DNA of 64,000 nucleotides from a virus: positions 1 to 64,000 of IMG/VR virus record IMGVR_UViG_3300017714_003662; one strand, given 5' to 3'. Below the pieces are notes generated by a model. The model worked only from the letters and a program-made list of their open reading frames with translations. It made no database searches and was not told where the DNA came from. The position numbers were made by a program, and so were the translations under genes. Of this stretch, positions 1 through 7,450 are shown piece by piece (position 1 is the first letter of the stretch; every line of letters starts with the position of its first letter).

Positions 1-17
1 GCTACTTTAGGATCCAT
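1..17 (-). CDS. partial CDS, first five codons only
   Basis: An ATG at 17 overlaps the stop of the preceding gene as TAATG and opens a frame (MDPKV...) that runs off the left edge of the window. Only five codons are visible, so nothing can be said about function. The stop-start overlap is the usual arrangement here, which makes a real gene likely. Confidence 0.4.
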
Positions 18-187
18 TATTCACCTATCCCAAAACAAGGTAGCAACGGAGTCATATTACAATAACGTGCATATTCTTCATGTCCTACACTTGCATAAGT
101 TGCAGCAATTGGTACTCCTACCATTACGAATAAAATTATAAGAAAGGCCCAGCCTAGTCCTTTTGTTGTACAATAGTTTTCACTCAT
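17..187 (-). CDS. small membrane protein (56 aa)
   Basis: A 56-residue protein with one clear hydrophobic segment at about residues 12-31 (WAFLIILFVMVGVPIAA) and a short hydrophilic, Cys-containing C-terminus. The ATG at 187 follows an AAAGG Shine-Dalgarno (SD) sequence and overlaps the previous stop as ATGA. It belongs to a chain of very short coupled genes. I do not recognise the family. A small inner-membrane protein is the safest description. Confidence 0.6.
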   Translation of the reverse strand: MSENYCTTKGLGWAFLIILFVMVGVPIAATYASVGHEEYARYCNMTPLLPCFGIGE

Positions 188-336
188 TTTATAACCTTTC
201 GCAATTCTGATCCTTCATAGTTTTGCATTGCAAGATATTTTTCTAATATAGGATTATTAGGATCTAATCTATGAACTTCTTTTGCTAGTTCTTCAATCAT
301 TTCATAGTCTAGTCGAGTTTTAAGATGTTTACCCAT
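184..336 (-). CDS. hypothetical protein (50 aa)
   Basis: A short charged, mostly helical protein beginning MGKHLKTRLDYEM. It starts just after the stop of the 340-720 gene, with GAGGG as SD, and ends in an ATGA overlap with the next gene. No family recognised. The operon spacing supports it as coding. Confidence 0.6.
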   Translation of the reverse strand: MGKHLKTRLDYEMIEELAKEVHRLDPNNPILEKYLAMQNYEGSELRKVIK

Positions 337-339
337 TGT

Positions 340-720
340 TTACCCTCTTCTCATATTAGCAATATCTTTAGCATCTTCTTTCTTATCGGCAAACACAGGT
401 ACCATATTACTTTTATGCATTGTAGCAATACCAAGTAGCTGACGTTCGCCACTATATGTCATACTTTCTTTTGCTGGTCCATGTCCACAAATTTTGTCAC
501 TAGTAGGCAAGCCTCTAGAACCTTCTCTATAATCTGGAATTGAATTGACCGATTTACCAGCATGTTTCTTTACCGCAAGTTGATCTGGGTGAGCACCCAT
601 TTTACGCAACCATTTGTCATGTTCAACTTGTGCTTGCTTATCTCTTTTTGTAAGATTTTTCTTCTTACGTTTTTTATAGTTAGTTGTGGTCATATAAGGA
701 CCAACTAAATGCATACTCAT
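340..720 (-). CDS. conserved phage hypothetical protein (126 aa)
   Basis: A basic protein with a Lys/Arg-rich stretch at about residues 15-25 followed by a polar region without membrane segments. The ATG at 720 has a GGAGA SD, and a consensus host-type promoter (TTGACA, 17 bp, TATACT) lies just upstream, so this gene heads an operon that runs off the left edge. The style resembles conserved small proteins of marine T4-like phages, but I cannot name the family. An alternative start is the second in-frame ATG, nine codons in. Confidence 0.7.
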   Translation of the reverse strand: MSMHLVGPYMTTTNYKKRKKKNLTKRDKQAQVEHDKWLRKMGAHPDQLAVKKHAGKSVNSIPDYREGSRGLPTSDKICGHGPAKESMTYSGERQLLGIATMHKSNMVPVFADKKEDAKDIANMRRG

Positions 721-746
721 TATTATCTCCGTATAACTGTTACAAC

Positions 747-775
747 AGTATACTAAATTAATAAGAATATGTCAA
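747..775 (-). promoter_or_regulatory. sigma-70-type promoter
   Basis: On the minus strand TTGACA (775-770) is followed after 17 bp by TATACT (752-747), an almost perfect vegetative promoter. It would start transcription about 20 bases before the 340-720 gene. Eleven promoters of this kind occur in the window and presumably drive early expression by host RNA polymerase. Confidence 0.8.
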
Positions 776-779
776 GCGA

Positions 780-1157
780 TTAAAACTTAATTTCTTCTAA
801 TTTATATTCGCGATCTAAATACTTATATTCTACTTTTACTGGATCCCATAGCTGAACATGTTCTATTACAGCATTAGGATCAAATGGTCCACATGTATAA
901 ACATCTAACTGAATTAGTGCAGGACTAGCATCAGTCCACACATGACAAGCCATATGTGATGTTTCAATAATAACAACACATGTAGGTCCATTGTTTCCAA
1001 CCATGTAATCTATATTTGCACTGATAGGGCCAGCTAGTATTTTCATACCTATTTTATCAACTAGCTCTGTCATCCAAGTTTTTAGCTCAGATTCGGTAGG
1101 AGGCTTATTTGCCTCTATACGAAGTATTATGTGTTTGTGAACAATCTCTTCACTCAT
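780..1157 (-). CDS. speD: S-adenosylmethionine decarboxylase proenzyme
   Basis: SpeD removes the carboxyl group of S-adenosylmethionine to supply the aminopropyl donor for polyamine synthesis. The 125-residue length fits the short bacterial class. The self-processing site is TSH at 66-68: Ser67 would become the pyruvoyl group. His72 and Cys89 in YTCG are the other conserved catalytic residues, so the enzyme looks intact. SpeD is a known auxiliary gene in marine T4-like phages. The ATG follows a weak GAGAG SD, and a late promoter with a 37-base leader lies upstream. It stands alone, without other polyamine genes nearby. Confidence 0.88.
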   Translation of the reverse strand: MSEEIVHKHIILRIEANKPPTESELKTWMTELVDKIGMKILAGPISANIDYMVGNNGPTCVVIIETSHMACHVWTDASPALIQLDVYTCGPFDPNAVIEHVQLWDPVKVEYKYLDREYKLEEIKF

Positions 1158-1199
1158 GGGTATACTCTCGTTTTGCAGGACTCACCTGTCTAACATTTA

Positions 1200-1207
1200 T
1201 ATTTATT
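1200..1207 (-). promoter_or_regulatory. T4-type late promoter for speD
   Basis: AATAAATA on the minus strand (1207-1200). With the usual 5-base spacing, transcription would begin near 1194 and give a leader of about 37 bases before speD. That leader can form a small CAGG/CCTG hairpin. Confidence 0.6.
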
Positions 1208-1781
1208 TTAAATTGAATAATTGATCAGTGTCATTCCAGTTACCTTCAATGTAATTTATTAATACACTGTGTCTCTGACCTGTAACACTATTTTCTTTGA
1301 TACCGTGTATAGTATCAACATTTTTATGCGTTAACCATCCCGAGTTTCGTATGAAAGGAACTGTCGCATGTTCATTTTCCCAATCTTTATAAATTGTAGT
1401 TCCCCAATCAAGGTTACCTTCATTTATATAGATTTGAAATGTAATTAATTTTTCTTTTATATCCACATGTTTTTCTAAATGTGTACCTGCATTATCATTT
1501 ACAAGTTCAATTCGTAGTTTGCCTTCATAACAATCTACACCTGTAATCTCTGAAAATACTTTACGCATTTGCCATTCATTGAATTTGTCAAATACTTGTA
1601 ATAATTGTATAGGACTATCAATAGTAACAAATGTTCTATTTACTGTATTATGGGATCTTTTACCTTTTATTTCTAAACTTGAGTTTGGAATAAATTTATC
1701 AATAATAGCAAGTTCTGTATTAGAAAATACATCTGTTATATGAAACCATTCAGTTGGTTGTTCGTACTTATTAATGTTCAA
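1203..1781 (-). CDS. 2-oxoglutarate/Fe(II) oxygenase-like protein
   Basis: The 192-residue protein has the double-stranded beta-helix oxygenase pattern: HVD (His-x-Asp) at about residues 105-107, then FQIYIN, then a later His and Arg near HGIKEN and GQRHSVLINY. These match the iron facial triad and the 2-oxoglutarate anchor of prolyl-4-hydroxylase-like enzymes. The substrate is unknown. The start is TTG at 1781, with a GAGG SD about ten bases upstream and a TTGA overlap with the previous stop. It is one of five such oxygenases in the window, each in an accessory cluster. Confidence 0.7.
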   Translation of the reverse strand: MNINKYEQPTEWFHITDVFSNTELAIIDKFIPNSSLEIKGKRSHNTVNRTFVTIDSPIQLLQVFDKFNEWQMRKVFSEITGVDCYEGKLRIELVNDNAGTHLEKHVDIKEKLITFQIYINEGNLDWGTTIYKDWENEHATVPFIRNSGWLTHKNVDTIHGIKENSVTGQRHSVLINYIEGNWNDTDQLFNLK

Positions 1782-2422
1782 CTTAAAAGATCCTCTAACT
1801 TACTTTTAATGTTAGCAATATTATTTTTATTACTAACATTAATAATATCATCTCTTTCAATATTTGATCTATAAAACATACTACTTACAACTTTATTTTC
1901 AACATTTTTAAAATATTGATCATAGTATTTGTCTTGCCAAAACTTTTTCTTATGTTCAAATGCCCATACATCTGCTTTGGTCAAGTTTTCTCTTTTTTGT
2001 TTGAGAATATTAATAAAACGCAAGTAATTATTATCCTGTGGTATTAGATAATCATATTCTAAATCATATGTTGAATTCACCGAATCATCAACAATATCCT
2101 TGACAACTTGTTTTGGATCTTGTGTATAATTAATAATAATGCTATTTGGAAAAAATTCTAATATTTTATCTGGTTTACTTTGTGTGTAAAACACATAGTT
2201 ATTATTATCATTATCTATAGACTTACTAAGTTCTGTATCAAATATATCTTTGTAGTATTCTTTTTCATTTTTAAAAAACTTTTTAAGTATATCGTGAGTT
2301 GGAGGTAGAGGCTTGCTAGCCTCTACAACACTATGAAGTTGTGCAAGATTTTTTACAAACCTTGCACTAGCTTTACTTTTTTCTGCTGTAACAAAAATGT
2401 GTCTCTTTTTTAAGCTACTCAT
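1778..2422 (-). CDS. unknown phage protein (214 aa)
   Basis: A Lys/Asp-rich protein that begins with a predicted strand (RHIFVTAEKSKASARF) followed by a helix, resembling the N-terminus of several other unknowns in the window (35666, 39241, 61437), possibly nucleotide- or sulfate-transfer-like folds. I see no diagnostic motif. The ATG has an AGGATG SD. It is coupled to the downstream oxygenase through a TTGA overlap, so the two probably act together. Confidence 0.6.
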   Translation of the reverse strand: MSSLKKRHIFVTAEKSKASARFVKNLAQLHSVVEASKPLPPTHDILKKFFKNEKEYYKDIFDTELSKSIDNDNNNYVFYTQSKPDKILEFFPNSIIINYTQDPKQVVKDIVDDSVNSTYDLEYDYLIPQDNNYLRFINILKQKRENLTKADVWAFEHKKKFWQDKYYDQYFKNVENKVVSSMFYRSNIERDDIINVSNKNNIANIKSKLEDLLS

Positions 2423-2428
2423 TTCATC

Positions 2429-2881
2429 CTACATTAGTTCAAAGTGTGGTCCATCAATAAATGGTCTGCGACCTTGACTTCGTCTAAGATCAACATATTC
2501 ATTCATTGCATCTTGCATAGTGCTATCCCATTCACGTAGATCAGGTATGTGCCATGCAGCACCCCACCTGATTTGGACATCATGCTCATCTGCTGCCATT
2601 TTCATTGCATCAGCAATATCATCATACAAGTTTAACTCCCATGATGCTCTACTACCAATATAAGCCATTAGGTCAACTGCATTACCATCAATGTGCTTAG
2701 ACTTCATAGTCTTAGATGCACCCTTGGCAACTAGTTCACGTTGTTCTTCTATTGTTCGTAGTCCACATATGACTCCAAAATCAATCTTTGATAAAGTAAT
2801 AGCTGTTGTTACGACTTTTACCATATCTTCATTAACACCTGCTAATCTAGATATACTACGTTTACTTAATTTAAATGACAT
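2429..2881 (-). CDS. endolysin, M15-type D-Ala-D-Ala carboxypeptidase/endopeptidase
   Basis: A peptidoglycan-cleaving zinc peptidase of the VanY/M15 type. The metal-binding motif SKHIDGNAVD (residues 61-70) gives His63 and Asp70, and GPHFEL near the C-terminus gives the third ligand, His146. At 150 residues it is a single-domain enzyme without a cell-wall-binding or signal domain, so it needs a holin to reach its substrate. A membrane protein lies immediately upstream in a TAATG overlap, and together they form a compact lysis cassette. Confidence 0.85.
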   Translation of the reverse strand: MSFKLSKRSISRLAGVNEDMVKVVTTAITLSKIDFGVICGLRTIEEQRELVAKGASKTMKSKHIDGNAVDLMAYIGSRASWELNLYDDIADAMKMAADEHDVQIRWGAAWHIPDLREWDSTMQDAMNEYVDLRRSQGRRPFIDGPHFELM

Positions 2882-3042
2882 TACTCAGCCTTCCAAATTG
2901 TCCATATACCCCATGCGATTGCAATTCCTGCTGCAATCTTTGCAAGTGGTGCTGCGAATAGAATCATGAATCCGAGTGCAATACATACTGCACCATCCCA
3001 TGATGTTCTTTCACCTAGTCTTGATTTAATCCAGCTAATCAT
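2881..3042 (-). CDS. putative holin (53-aa membrane protein)
   Basis: A 53-residue protein with an amphipathic, basic N-terminus and hydrophobic stretches at about residues 17-31 and 33-49 (WDGAVCIALGFMILF, AGIAIAWGIWTI). The ATG at 3042 has a strong GGAGA SD. Its stop overlaps the endolysin start. Size, topology and position beside the endolysin suggest a holin, but no holin family is recognised and the function is inferred from context. Confidence 0.55.
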   Translation of the reverse strand: MISWIKSRLGERTSWDGAVCIALGFMILFAAPLAKIAAGIAIAWGIWTIWKAE

Positions 3043-3209
3043 AACTGTCTCCTTTCAAATTTAATACGCAACACAGCCCCCTATAACCCGCCTGTTGACT
3101 GATAATGCCTGCCTGACCCTAGCGTTCACATCATCTTACCTATAATAACACGCACCCACCAACCTGCTGCTACCTTGAGCTATTGCCCTCCCTACACTAA
3201 AGACTATTA
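3043..3209 (-). other. G-rich non-coding leader island
   Basis: About 165 bases between two genes with no plausible ORF and clearly higher G content on the minus strand than the AT-rich surroundings. It contains clusters of short G runs (GGGAGGG, GGTTGGTGGG, CAGGCGGG, AGGGGG). An inverted repeat CTAAAG...CTTTAG sits over the stop of the upstream gene at about 3199-3212. It would form the 5' leader of the holin-endolysin mRNA. No known RNA family is recognised. Confidence 0.4.
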
Positions 3210-3443
3210 CTAGACTTTAGTTATCTTGTTATACTCCATCTCAGTTTTAACTTCATCGCCTTCGCGATCCATTGCTATACCGAGTGCTAAATCTTGTATA
3301 TCATATACAAGATGTTTGCAAGCTTCTTTATCATATGTTTTGCCACTCATATCACTATATTGGTTACGAACTCTATGTAACTCTATTGCTTTATCGTGCA
3401 TCACATTTATACGTCTAATCAAATCTTCAATCGTATGAACCAT
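3210..3443 (-). CDS. hypothetical protein (77 aa)
   Basis: A small charged helical protein (MVHTIEDLIRRINVMHDK). The ATG at 3443 has an AGGAG SD, and a consensus sigma-70 promoter lies just upstream, so it is probably expressed early. The downstream neighbours are the lysis genes, separated by a G-rich non-coding stretch. No family recognised. Confidence 0.65.
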   Translation of the reverse strand: MVHTIEDLIRRINVMHDKAIELHRVRNQYSDMSGKTYDKEACKHLVYDIQDLALGIAMDREGDEVKTEMEYNKITKV

Positions 3444-3469
3444 TGTATTATTCTCCTAGCGTTATGTAT

Positions 3470-3498
3470 ATAATATTACTTATCACATTTTTTGTCAA
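3470..3498 (-). promoter_or_regulatory. sigma-70-type promoter
   Basis: TTGACA (3498-3493), 17 bp, TATTAT (3475-3470) on the minus strand. It lies inside the 3' end of the upstream gene and drives the 77-residue protein at 3210-3443. Confidence 0.75.
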
Positions 3499-3719
3499 CT
3501 ATTTGTTTTATATGTGCCATCTTTGCTGTTTAAGGATATAATTGCTTCATTTAGCATCTTATCAGTGATACATACCGTATGATACTTGTTTTCTAAATTA
3601 TACCATTGAGACAAAAATATACCATCACCTGTAAATCTTAATACAAAATCATTGTGTCGTCCTGTATCATCCATTACAACAACTTTAGTATAATCAAATT
3701 CAGTTTCTACTGTAAACAT
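3495..3719 (-). CDS. hypothetical protein (74 aa)
   Basis: A small, probably beta-rich protein (VVVMDDTGRHNDFVLRF) without membrane segments. I place the start at the ATG at 3719, one base after the flavodoxin stop. The frame also permits a TTG at 3737 that would overlap the flavodoxin. No SD is visible, so translational coupling to the flavodoxin gene is likely. No family recognised. Confidence 0.6.
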   Translation of the reverse strand: MFTVETEFDYTKVVVMDDTGRHNDFVLRFTGDGIFLSQWYNLENKYHTVCITDKMLNEAIISLNSKDGTYKTNS

Positions 3720-3720
3720 G

Positions 3721-4149
3721 CTAGCTAAATTTTTCAATTAGTGCATCAGCCCATTCTTCAGCACCGTCTGTGTTTGCATCACATTCATGTCTTTCTATAA
3801 CTGGTTTTGCTCCTAATTCTTGTAACTTAGCATCAATTTTTCTGCCTGCTCCACAAAATACAAAATGTGTGCTATCGCCTAATGCACACATACTATAATT
3901 TACATTTGACAAATCAGCACTACTAGCATCTAATTCTGCCCAGAATGTTTCACCCATCATAGGCACATCTCCTTCGCCTGTAGTGCTACATAACATCATT
4001 ACATTTTTCATTTCACTAATTTGTTCTACAGTGTAATCATTCATTTCGCCACATTCGACTTCAATACCCTTTGCTTCAACTTTTGATTCAAAATCTAAAG
4101 CAAGGTCAAATGCCGTTCCCATCTCACTTGCATATATTATATTAATCAT
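3721..4149 (-). CDS. flavodoxin-domain protein
   Basis: A 142-residue flavodoxin-like domain. The FMN phosphate loop is YASEMGTA near the N-terminus. STTGEGDVP and the ALGDSTHFVFCGAGRKID stretch are typical of the flavodoxin domains of sulfite reductase and cytochrome P450 reductase. It would carry one or two electrons on FMN. The NADPH-dependent reductase encoded at 37581-38348 could reduce it, and the radical-SAM enzymes in the window are plausible acceptors. Two tRNA genes lie just upstream, and the gene has an AGGAAAG SD. Confidence 0.85.
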   Translation of the reverse strand: MINIIYASEMGTAFDLALDFESKVEAKGIEVECGEMNDYTVEQISEMKNVMMLCSTTGEGDVPMMGETFWAELDASSADLSNVNYSMCALGDSTHFVFCGAGRKIDAKLQELGAKPVIERHECDANTDGAEEWADALIEKFS

Positions 4150-4168
4150 GTTTTATTCTTTCCTATCT

Positions 4169-4252
4169 TGGTGCTCACACTCGGACTCGAACCGAGACGC
4201 TATAAGCGACAGATTTTAAGTCTGTTGTGTCTACCTATTCCACCATGCGAGC
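4169..4252 (-). tRNA. tRNA-Leu (UAA)
   Basis: A complete cloverleaf with acceptor GCTCGCA/TGTGAGC, discriminator A and encoded CCA. The anticodon loop is CTTAAAA (anticodon TAA). The long variable arm is typical of class II tRNA-Leu and the T loop is GGTTCGAGTCC. TTA is a frequent codon in this AT-rich genome. Confidence 0.93.
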
Positions 4253-4256
4253 AAAT

Positions 4257-4332
4257 TGGCCTGTCCTAGAGGATTCGAACCTCTGACCTAGTGCTTAGAA
4301 GGCACTTGCTCTATCCACTGAGCTAAGGACAG
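4257..4332 (-). tRNA. tRNA-Arg (UCU)
   Basis: A cloverleaf with acceptor CTGTCCT/AGGACAG, discriminator G and encoded CCA. The anticodon loop CTTCTAA gives anticodon TCT, reading AGA, the commonest Arg codon in these genes. It lies directly upstream of tRNA-Leu. Confidence 0.93.
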
Positions 4333-4339
4333 CAAATAA

Positions 4340-4546
4340 CTATAATGCTTCTAATGTTCTCACTTGCTGTTCTAATTGAAATATTCGTTCTTGCATCCAA
4401 TTAATAGCTGTGTGGATATGTCCTGTGTCATGAGGTAGCAGCTGACTTTTTGCATGATCAATTTCTAACTGCAGAACTGTAATTTGATTTATTATTTCTG
4501 CGGTGCTCATATCTGCAAAAGCTTCTATATCATCACGGTTAATCAT
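4340..4546 (-). CDS. hypothetical coiled-coil protein (68 aa)
   Basis: A small helical protein with a heptad-like C-terminal half (MQERIFQLEQQVRTLEAL), suggesting oligomerisation. It starts in an ATGA overlap with the preceding gene. No family recognised. Confidence 0.6.
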   Translation of the reverse strand: MINRDDIEAFADMSTAEIINQITVLQLEIDHAKSQLLPHDTGHIHTAINWMQERIFQLEQQVRTLEAL

Positions 4547-4740
4547 TTAAATACTTTTTCTGCTTCTTTAAAAGCATCAGACCTGTCAACAACAGGCTTT
4601 TTATATTGCCCTAGATAATCAATTTCTTCTAAGATCTCTATTTTATCCTTCACACGTGATAACACACCACGTGAATTATCATCAAGATCTTTTTTAAGTT
4701 CTTCATTGATGATTTTTACAACTTGTCTGCTCGTAATCAT
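4543..4740 (-). CDS. hypothetical protein (65 aa)
   Basis: A small charged helical protein beginning MITSRQVVKIINEELKKD. The ATG at 4740 is preceded by AGGAGAA and by a consensus sigma-70 promoter about 30 bases further up, so it heads an early unit that also covers 4340-4546 and the tRNAs. No family recognised. Confidence 0.6.
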   Translation of the reverse strand: MITSRQVVKIINEELKKDLDDNSRGVLSRVKDKIEILEEIDYLGQYKKPVVDRSDAFKEAEKVFK

Positions 4741-4767
4741 GCCTAATTCTCCTAACGCTTAATATAC

Positions 4768-4796
4768 AATATACTAGTAATTTTCATACTTGTCAA
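4768..4796 (-). promoter_or_regulatory. sigma-70-type promoter
   Basis: TTGACA (4796-4791), 17 bp, TATATT (4773-4768). It reads into two small genes, the tRNA-Arg and tRNA-Leu genes and flavodoxin, so those tRNAs are probably made early. Confidence 0.75.
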
Positions 4797-4844
4797 CTAT
4801 ATAATTGCTTATTAGGAAAAATTATGTCATTAACGGCTATGTTT

Positions 4845-5087
4845 TTAAAAAATCCACCATCTATAGACACCTATTGCATCTATTATTACATATACTGCAC
4901 TACTCGTCATTATGCCAGGATAGTTTTGTATGTATGCAAATACTCCCATCATACTATCTTTAATACAAAATAGAACCATTGCCCAGAATATCCACTCATT
5001 GCCAAGATTAAAACTTACAATGGCAGCGGCTGTGCAACCAGTGACCATTTGAGCCCATTCTAATATGCGAACAGTTTTAGATTTCAT
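4845..5087 (-). CDS. small multi-pass membrane protein (80 aa)
   Basis: A hydrophobic protein with about three predicted membrane segments (near residues 15-28, 31-50 and 58-78). The repeated Trp/Tyr pattern ending in IGVYRWWIF resembles half-size SemiSWEET or PnuC-like transporters, but this is only an impression. The start at 5087 lies six bases after the stop of the dehydrogenase gene, so they are probably co-transcribed. Confidence 0.55.
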   Translation of the reverse strand: MKSKTVRILEWAQMVTGCTAAAIVSFNLGNEWIFWAMVLFCIKDSMMGVFAYIQNYPGIMTSSAVYVIIDAIGVYRWWIF

Positions 5088-5092
5088 TTATT

Positions 5093-6121
5093 TTAAAGTC
5101 TACCCTCTGCAATTTGATTTGCTGCCTTAACAGGATCTGTGCCTAATTTATGATGAGCAGTAATTAGTTCTACTGTATCATCAATTGCATTTAACCTGCT
5201 TATAACTTTTGGGTTATGATATTCTAGATCTACTAAATCATCTCCGATTGTTCTAACAATAATTACACCGCCTGCGTTTGCAATATAATCAGGAACATAA
5301 AATATACGTTTACTTTCTAAAATATCTATCATATCTGGCGTTGCCAGTTGATTATTTGCGCCTCCGCAAATAATATCGCACTTTAAATCATGTACTGTGT
5401 TAATATTTATTGCACCGCCAATAGCACAAGGTGCATATACGTCACAGTCTATTTTGTGTATTTTATCATGCGATACCATATCACAATGATACTTGTTACA
5501 CACGTTCATAGATTTATTATTGTCTATATCAGCTACTGTAACTTTACAGCCCGCACCTGTTAAAAACTTTACAAGTCTGTGTCCTACTTTGCCTAAACCG
5601 TTTACTGCAACATGTGTTTTTTGCCAAGTCATACCTTTGTATTTCATTGCAGCATGCATTGCCATAAACACACCATATGCTGTAGCCCAACCGCTGTCTA
5701 ATTTTCCAGTTACACCTTGTATATGATCAGTATATTTTGCAATCATTCCGCATTCGCGAAGTCCTGTGCCTACGTCTCCTGCGGTTACGTATATTGTTTC
5801 TTTCTCATTAAACTTGTTAATAAATTCTCCAAAACTTTGTGCTAATTCTTCTGTTACTGGTCCTGTAAAGTTAATTGCTGTTTTGCCACCACCTAAATCT
5901 AAACCAGCCGCACTGTTTTTATATGTCATGCCTTTGCTTAAATTTAACGCATCTTTTATATGATCTTCGTAAGTTTCGTATGGCATAATTCTACATCCGC
6001 CTAATGCTTTTCCTAGGCTTATATTATGCACTGCAATTATTGCATCAAGACCCGTGTCTTCATTGATTCCACGTGCTACTCTATGGTAGCCTTTAACAGG
6101 AATTTCAGTGATTTCTAACAT
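5093..6121 (-). CDS. leucine/valine dehydrogenase-like (Glu/Leu/Phe/Val dehydrogenase family)
   Basis: An NAD-dependent amino-acid dehydrogenase that interconverts branched-chain amino acids and 2-oxo acids, releasing or fixing ammonia. The 342-residue length suits leucine dehydrogenase. The substrate-binding and catalytic regions are visible: ALGGCRIMPY, then GMTYKNSAAGLDLGGGK, which carries both conserved lysines. The Rossmann motif GLGKVG lies in the C-terminal half. Such an enzyme is unusual in a phage and would alter nitrogen or branched-chain amino-acid flux during infection. The start at 6121 has only a weak AGAG upstream. Confidence 0.83.
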   Translation of the reverse strand: MLEITEIPVKGYHRVARGINEDTGLDAIIAVHNISLGKALGGCRIMPYETYEDHIKDALNLSKGMTYKNSAAGLDLGGGKTAINFTGPVTEELAQSFGEFINKFNEKETIYVTAGDVGTGLRECGMIAKYTDHIQGVTGKLDSGWATAYGVFMAMHAAMKYKGMTWQKTHVAVNGLGKVGHRLVKFLTGAGCKVTVADIDNNKSMNVCNKYHCDMVSHDKIHKIDCDVYAPCAIGGAININTVHDLKCDIICGGANNQLATPDMIDILESKRIFYVPDYIANAGGVIIVRTIGDDLVDLEYHNPKVISRLNAIDDTVELITAHHKLGTDPVKAANQIAEGRL

Positions 6122-6145
6122 TCTAATACTCTTTTTTTACTACTA

Positions 6146-6499
6146 CTATTTAATCTTAACCTTTGCAATAAGCGGTTTATTGCGTTTATTTCCGCATTGA
6201 TACAAACATAGCTCTGAAGGATTATCATCATCCCATCCATCATAAAATATATGATGCTTGTATATTTTGTTTTCTAGCATTTCTTCTATAGTATGTAATG
6301 CTAAGTTATTCCATCCAGGATTCTCAACACACTCTTTTTCATATTTTGTATCAAATGTTCCAACTTCATCTTTGTTAGCATTAATGTATGCCGAGGCATA
6401 AAAACAACAAGGATGAACAGTCAAGTGTTCATCAACGTAAAAAGATCTTTTTTCATGATCGTGATACATACACCATATATCATTTCTATTTGAGTTCAC
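6146..6499 (-). CDS. stand-alone SPASM-like auxiliary protein
   Basis: A 117-residue protein with the cysteine pattern of a SPASM/twitch auxiliary [4Fe-4S] domain: C10 in DIWCMYH, HPCCFYA, and a C-terminal LCLYQCGN. It lacks the radical-SAM CxxxCxxC motif. It lies directly after a radical-SAM core protein, and in full-length relatives (41066-42127 here) the two parts are fused. It is therefore probably the detached C-terminal half of that enzyme. The start is GTG at 6499 with a strong AGGAG SD. Confidence 0.65.
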   Translation of the reverse strand: MNSNRNDIWCMYHDHEKRSFYVDEHLTVHPCCFYASAYINANKDEVGTFDTKYEKECVENPGWNNLALHTIEEMLENKIYKHHIFYDGWDDDNPSELCLYQCGNKRNKPLIAKVKIK

Positions 6500-7106
6500 T
6501 AATAACTCTCCTTAATCTATAAAACTCCTCATCTCCTACATAACCTGTAACTTCTATAGGATGTATTCTGTTATTGATTTTTATTTCAATTGGTATATTA
6601 TTTGTTTTAGCATATTCATATGCATCATACAACTGATGTTTGTTCCATTTAAATATTATAAAATTCCAATGTCCTTTTCCACCATTTGTAAACCATGTGT
6701 GCATATTATTCCATGCTTTTTTAAAGTTTACACCTATCCTATATTTACCATTGGTTTCAGCATCCATACCGTCTATACCCCAACTAATAGCAACTCTTCT
6801 ATCTGTAGCATATTTTTCATAAAAACTTTTATTACTTAATGCGCCATTTGTATGTATTTGCACCCAATTGCCGTTTTGTAAAAACAATTTAACTATTTCT
6901 TCTATGTCAGGATGCATCATAGGATCACCTAGTTCACCACATAATGTAACTGTAGTGTCTGGATCTAGTTTATTAATAATATTTTTAAATGTGTTTATGT
7001 TTACATGCTCGGGCTTCAACAAACCTCTATTATCAAGTATAGTCCTAGAACATGTAGGACATTTTGCCTGACAATAACTCGTAAGTTGAAATTCTAATTC
7101 AAGCAT
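6486..7106 (-). CDS. radical-SAM core protein (split enzyme)
   Basis: The cluster motif CQAKCPTC near the N-terminus binds a [4Fe-4S] cluster that cleaves S-adenosylmethionine. The GELGDPMMHPDIEEI stretch is the following glycine-rich SAM-binding strand. The protein ends at about 206 residues without a SPASM domain, which is provided by the next gene. I use the ATG at 7106, since the longer frame begins with TTG inside the previous gene. The substrate is unknown; a peptide or small-molecule modification is possible. Confidence 0.75.
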   Translation of the reverse strand: MLELEFQLTSYCQAKCPTCSRTILDNRGLLKPEHVNINTFKNIINKLDPDTTVTLCGELGDPMMHPDIEEIVKLFLQNGNWVQIHTNGALSNKSFYEKYATDRRVAISWGIDGMDAETNGKYRIGVNFKKAWNNMHTWFTNGGKGHWNFIIFKWNKHQLYDAYEYAKTNNIPIEIKINNRIHPIEVTGYVGDEEFYRLRRVISELK

Positions 7107-7450
7107 GGCGTGCCGCAATTATTAATACAAACTTTAGAACAGTTATTACTTTCCCATCCTGATTTAAAAGTCCATTCAGTAAAATACGTGTGTTTTATAA
7201 TAGTTGAAATTGAGTGTTTCTTTAATGAATTAAAATCCTTGTCTTTCTCCATTACTTTTATAAATTCAGGATCTTCTTTTAAGTATTTTGAATCTTTTTG
7301 AGGAGATGCAGTATTCATTCCATCCCATGCATTTGCAAAGTGACAACATGGCCATATTTTGCCATCCATTGTAACATCCCATAATTTCCAATTTGTATTA
7401 TTTGGATCTGAAGGTATCACCCAAGCATGACAATTGATTTTATACTTCAT
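7094..7450 (-). CDS. stand-alone SPASM-like auxiliary protein
   Basis: The second detached SPASM-like half, 118 residues, with INCHAW, WPCCHFANAWDG and a C-terminal cysteine group (CSKVCINNCGTPC). WPCCHFANA corresponds to WPCCYYASE in the fused radical-SAM/SPASM protein at 41066-42127. The gene is sandwiched between two radical-SAM core genes and overlaps the upstream one by 11 bases, which suggests coupled translation and complex formation. Confidence 0.65.
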   Translation of the reverse strand: MKYKINCHAWVIPSDPNNTNWKLWDVTMDGKIWPCCHFANAWDGMNTASPQKDSKYLKEDPEFIKVMEKDKDFNSLKKHSISTIIKHTYFTEWTFKSGWESNNCSKVCINNCGTPCLN

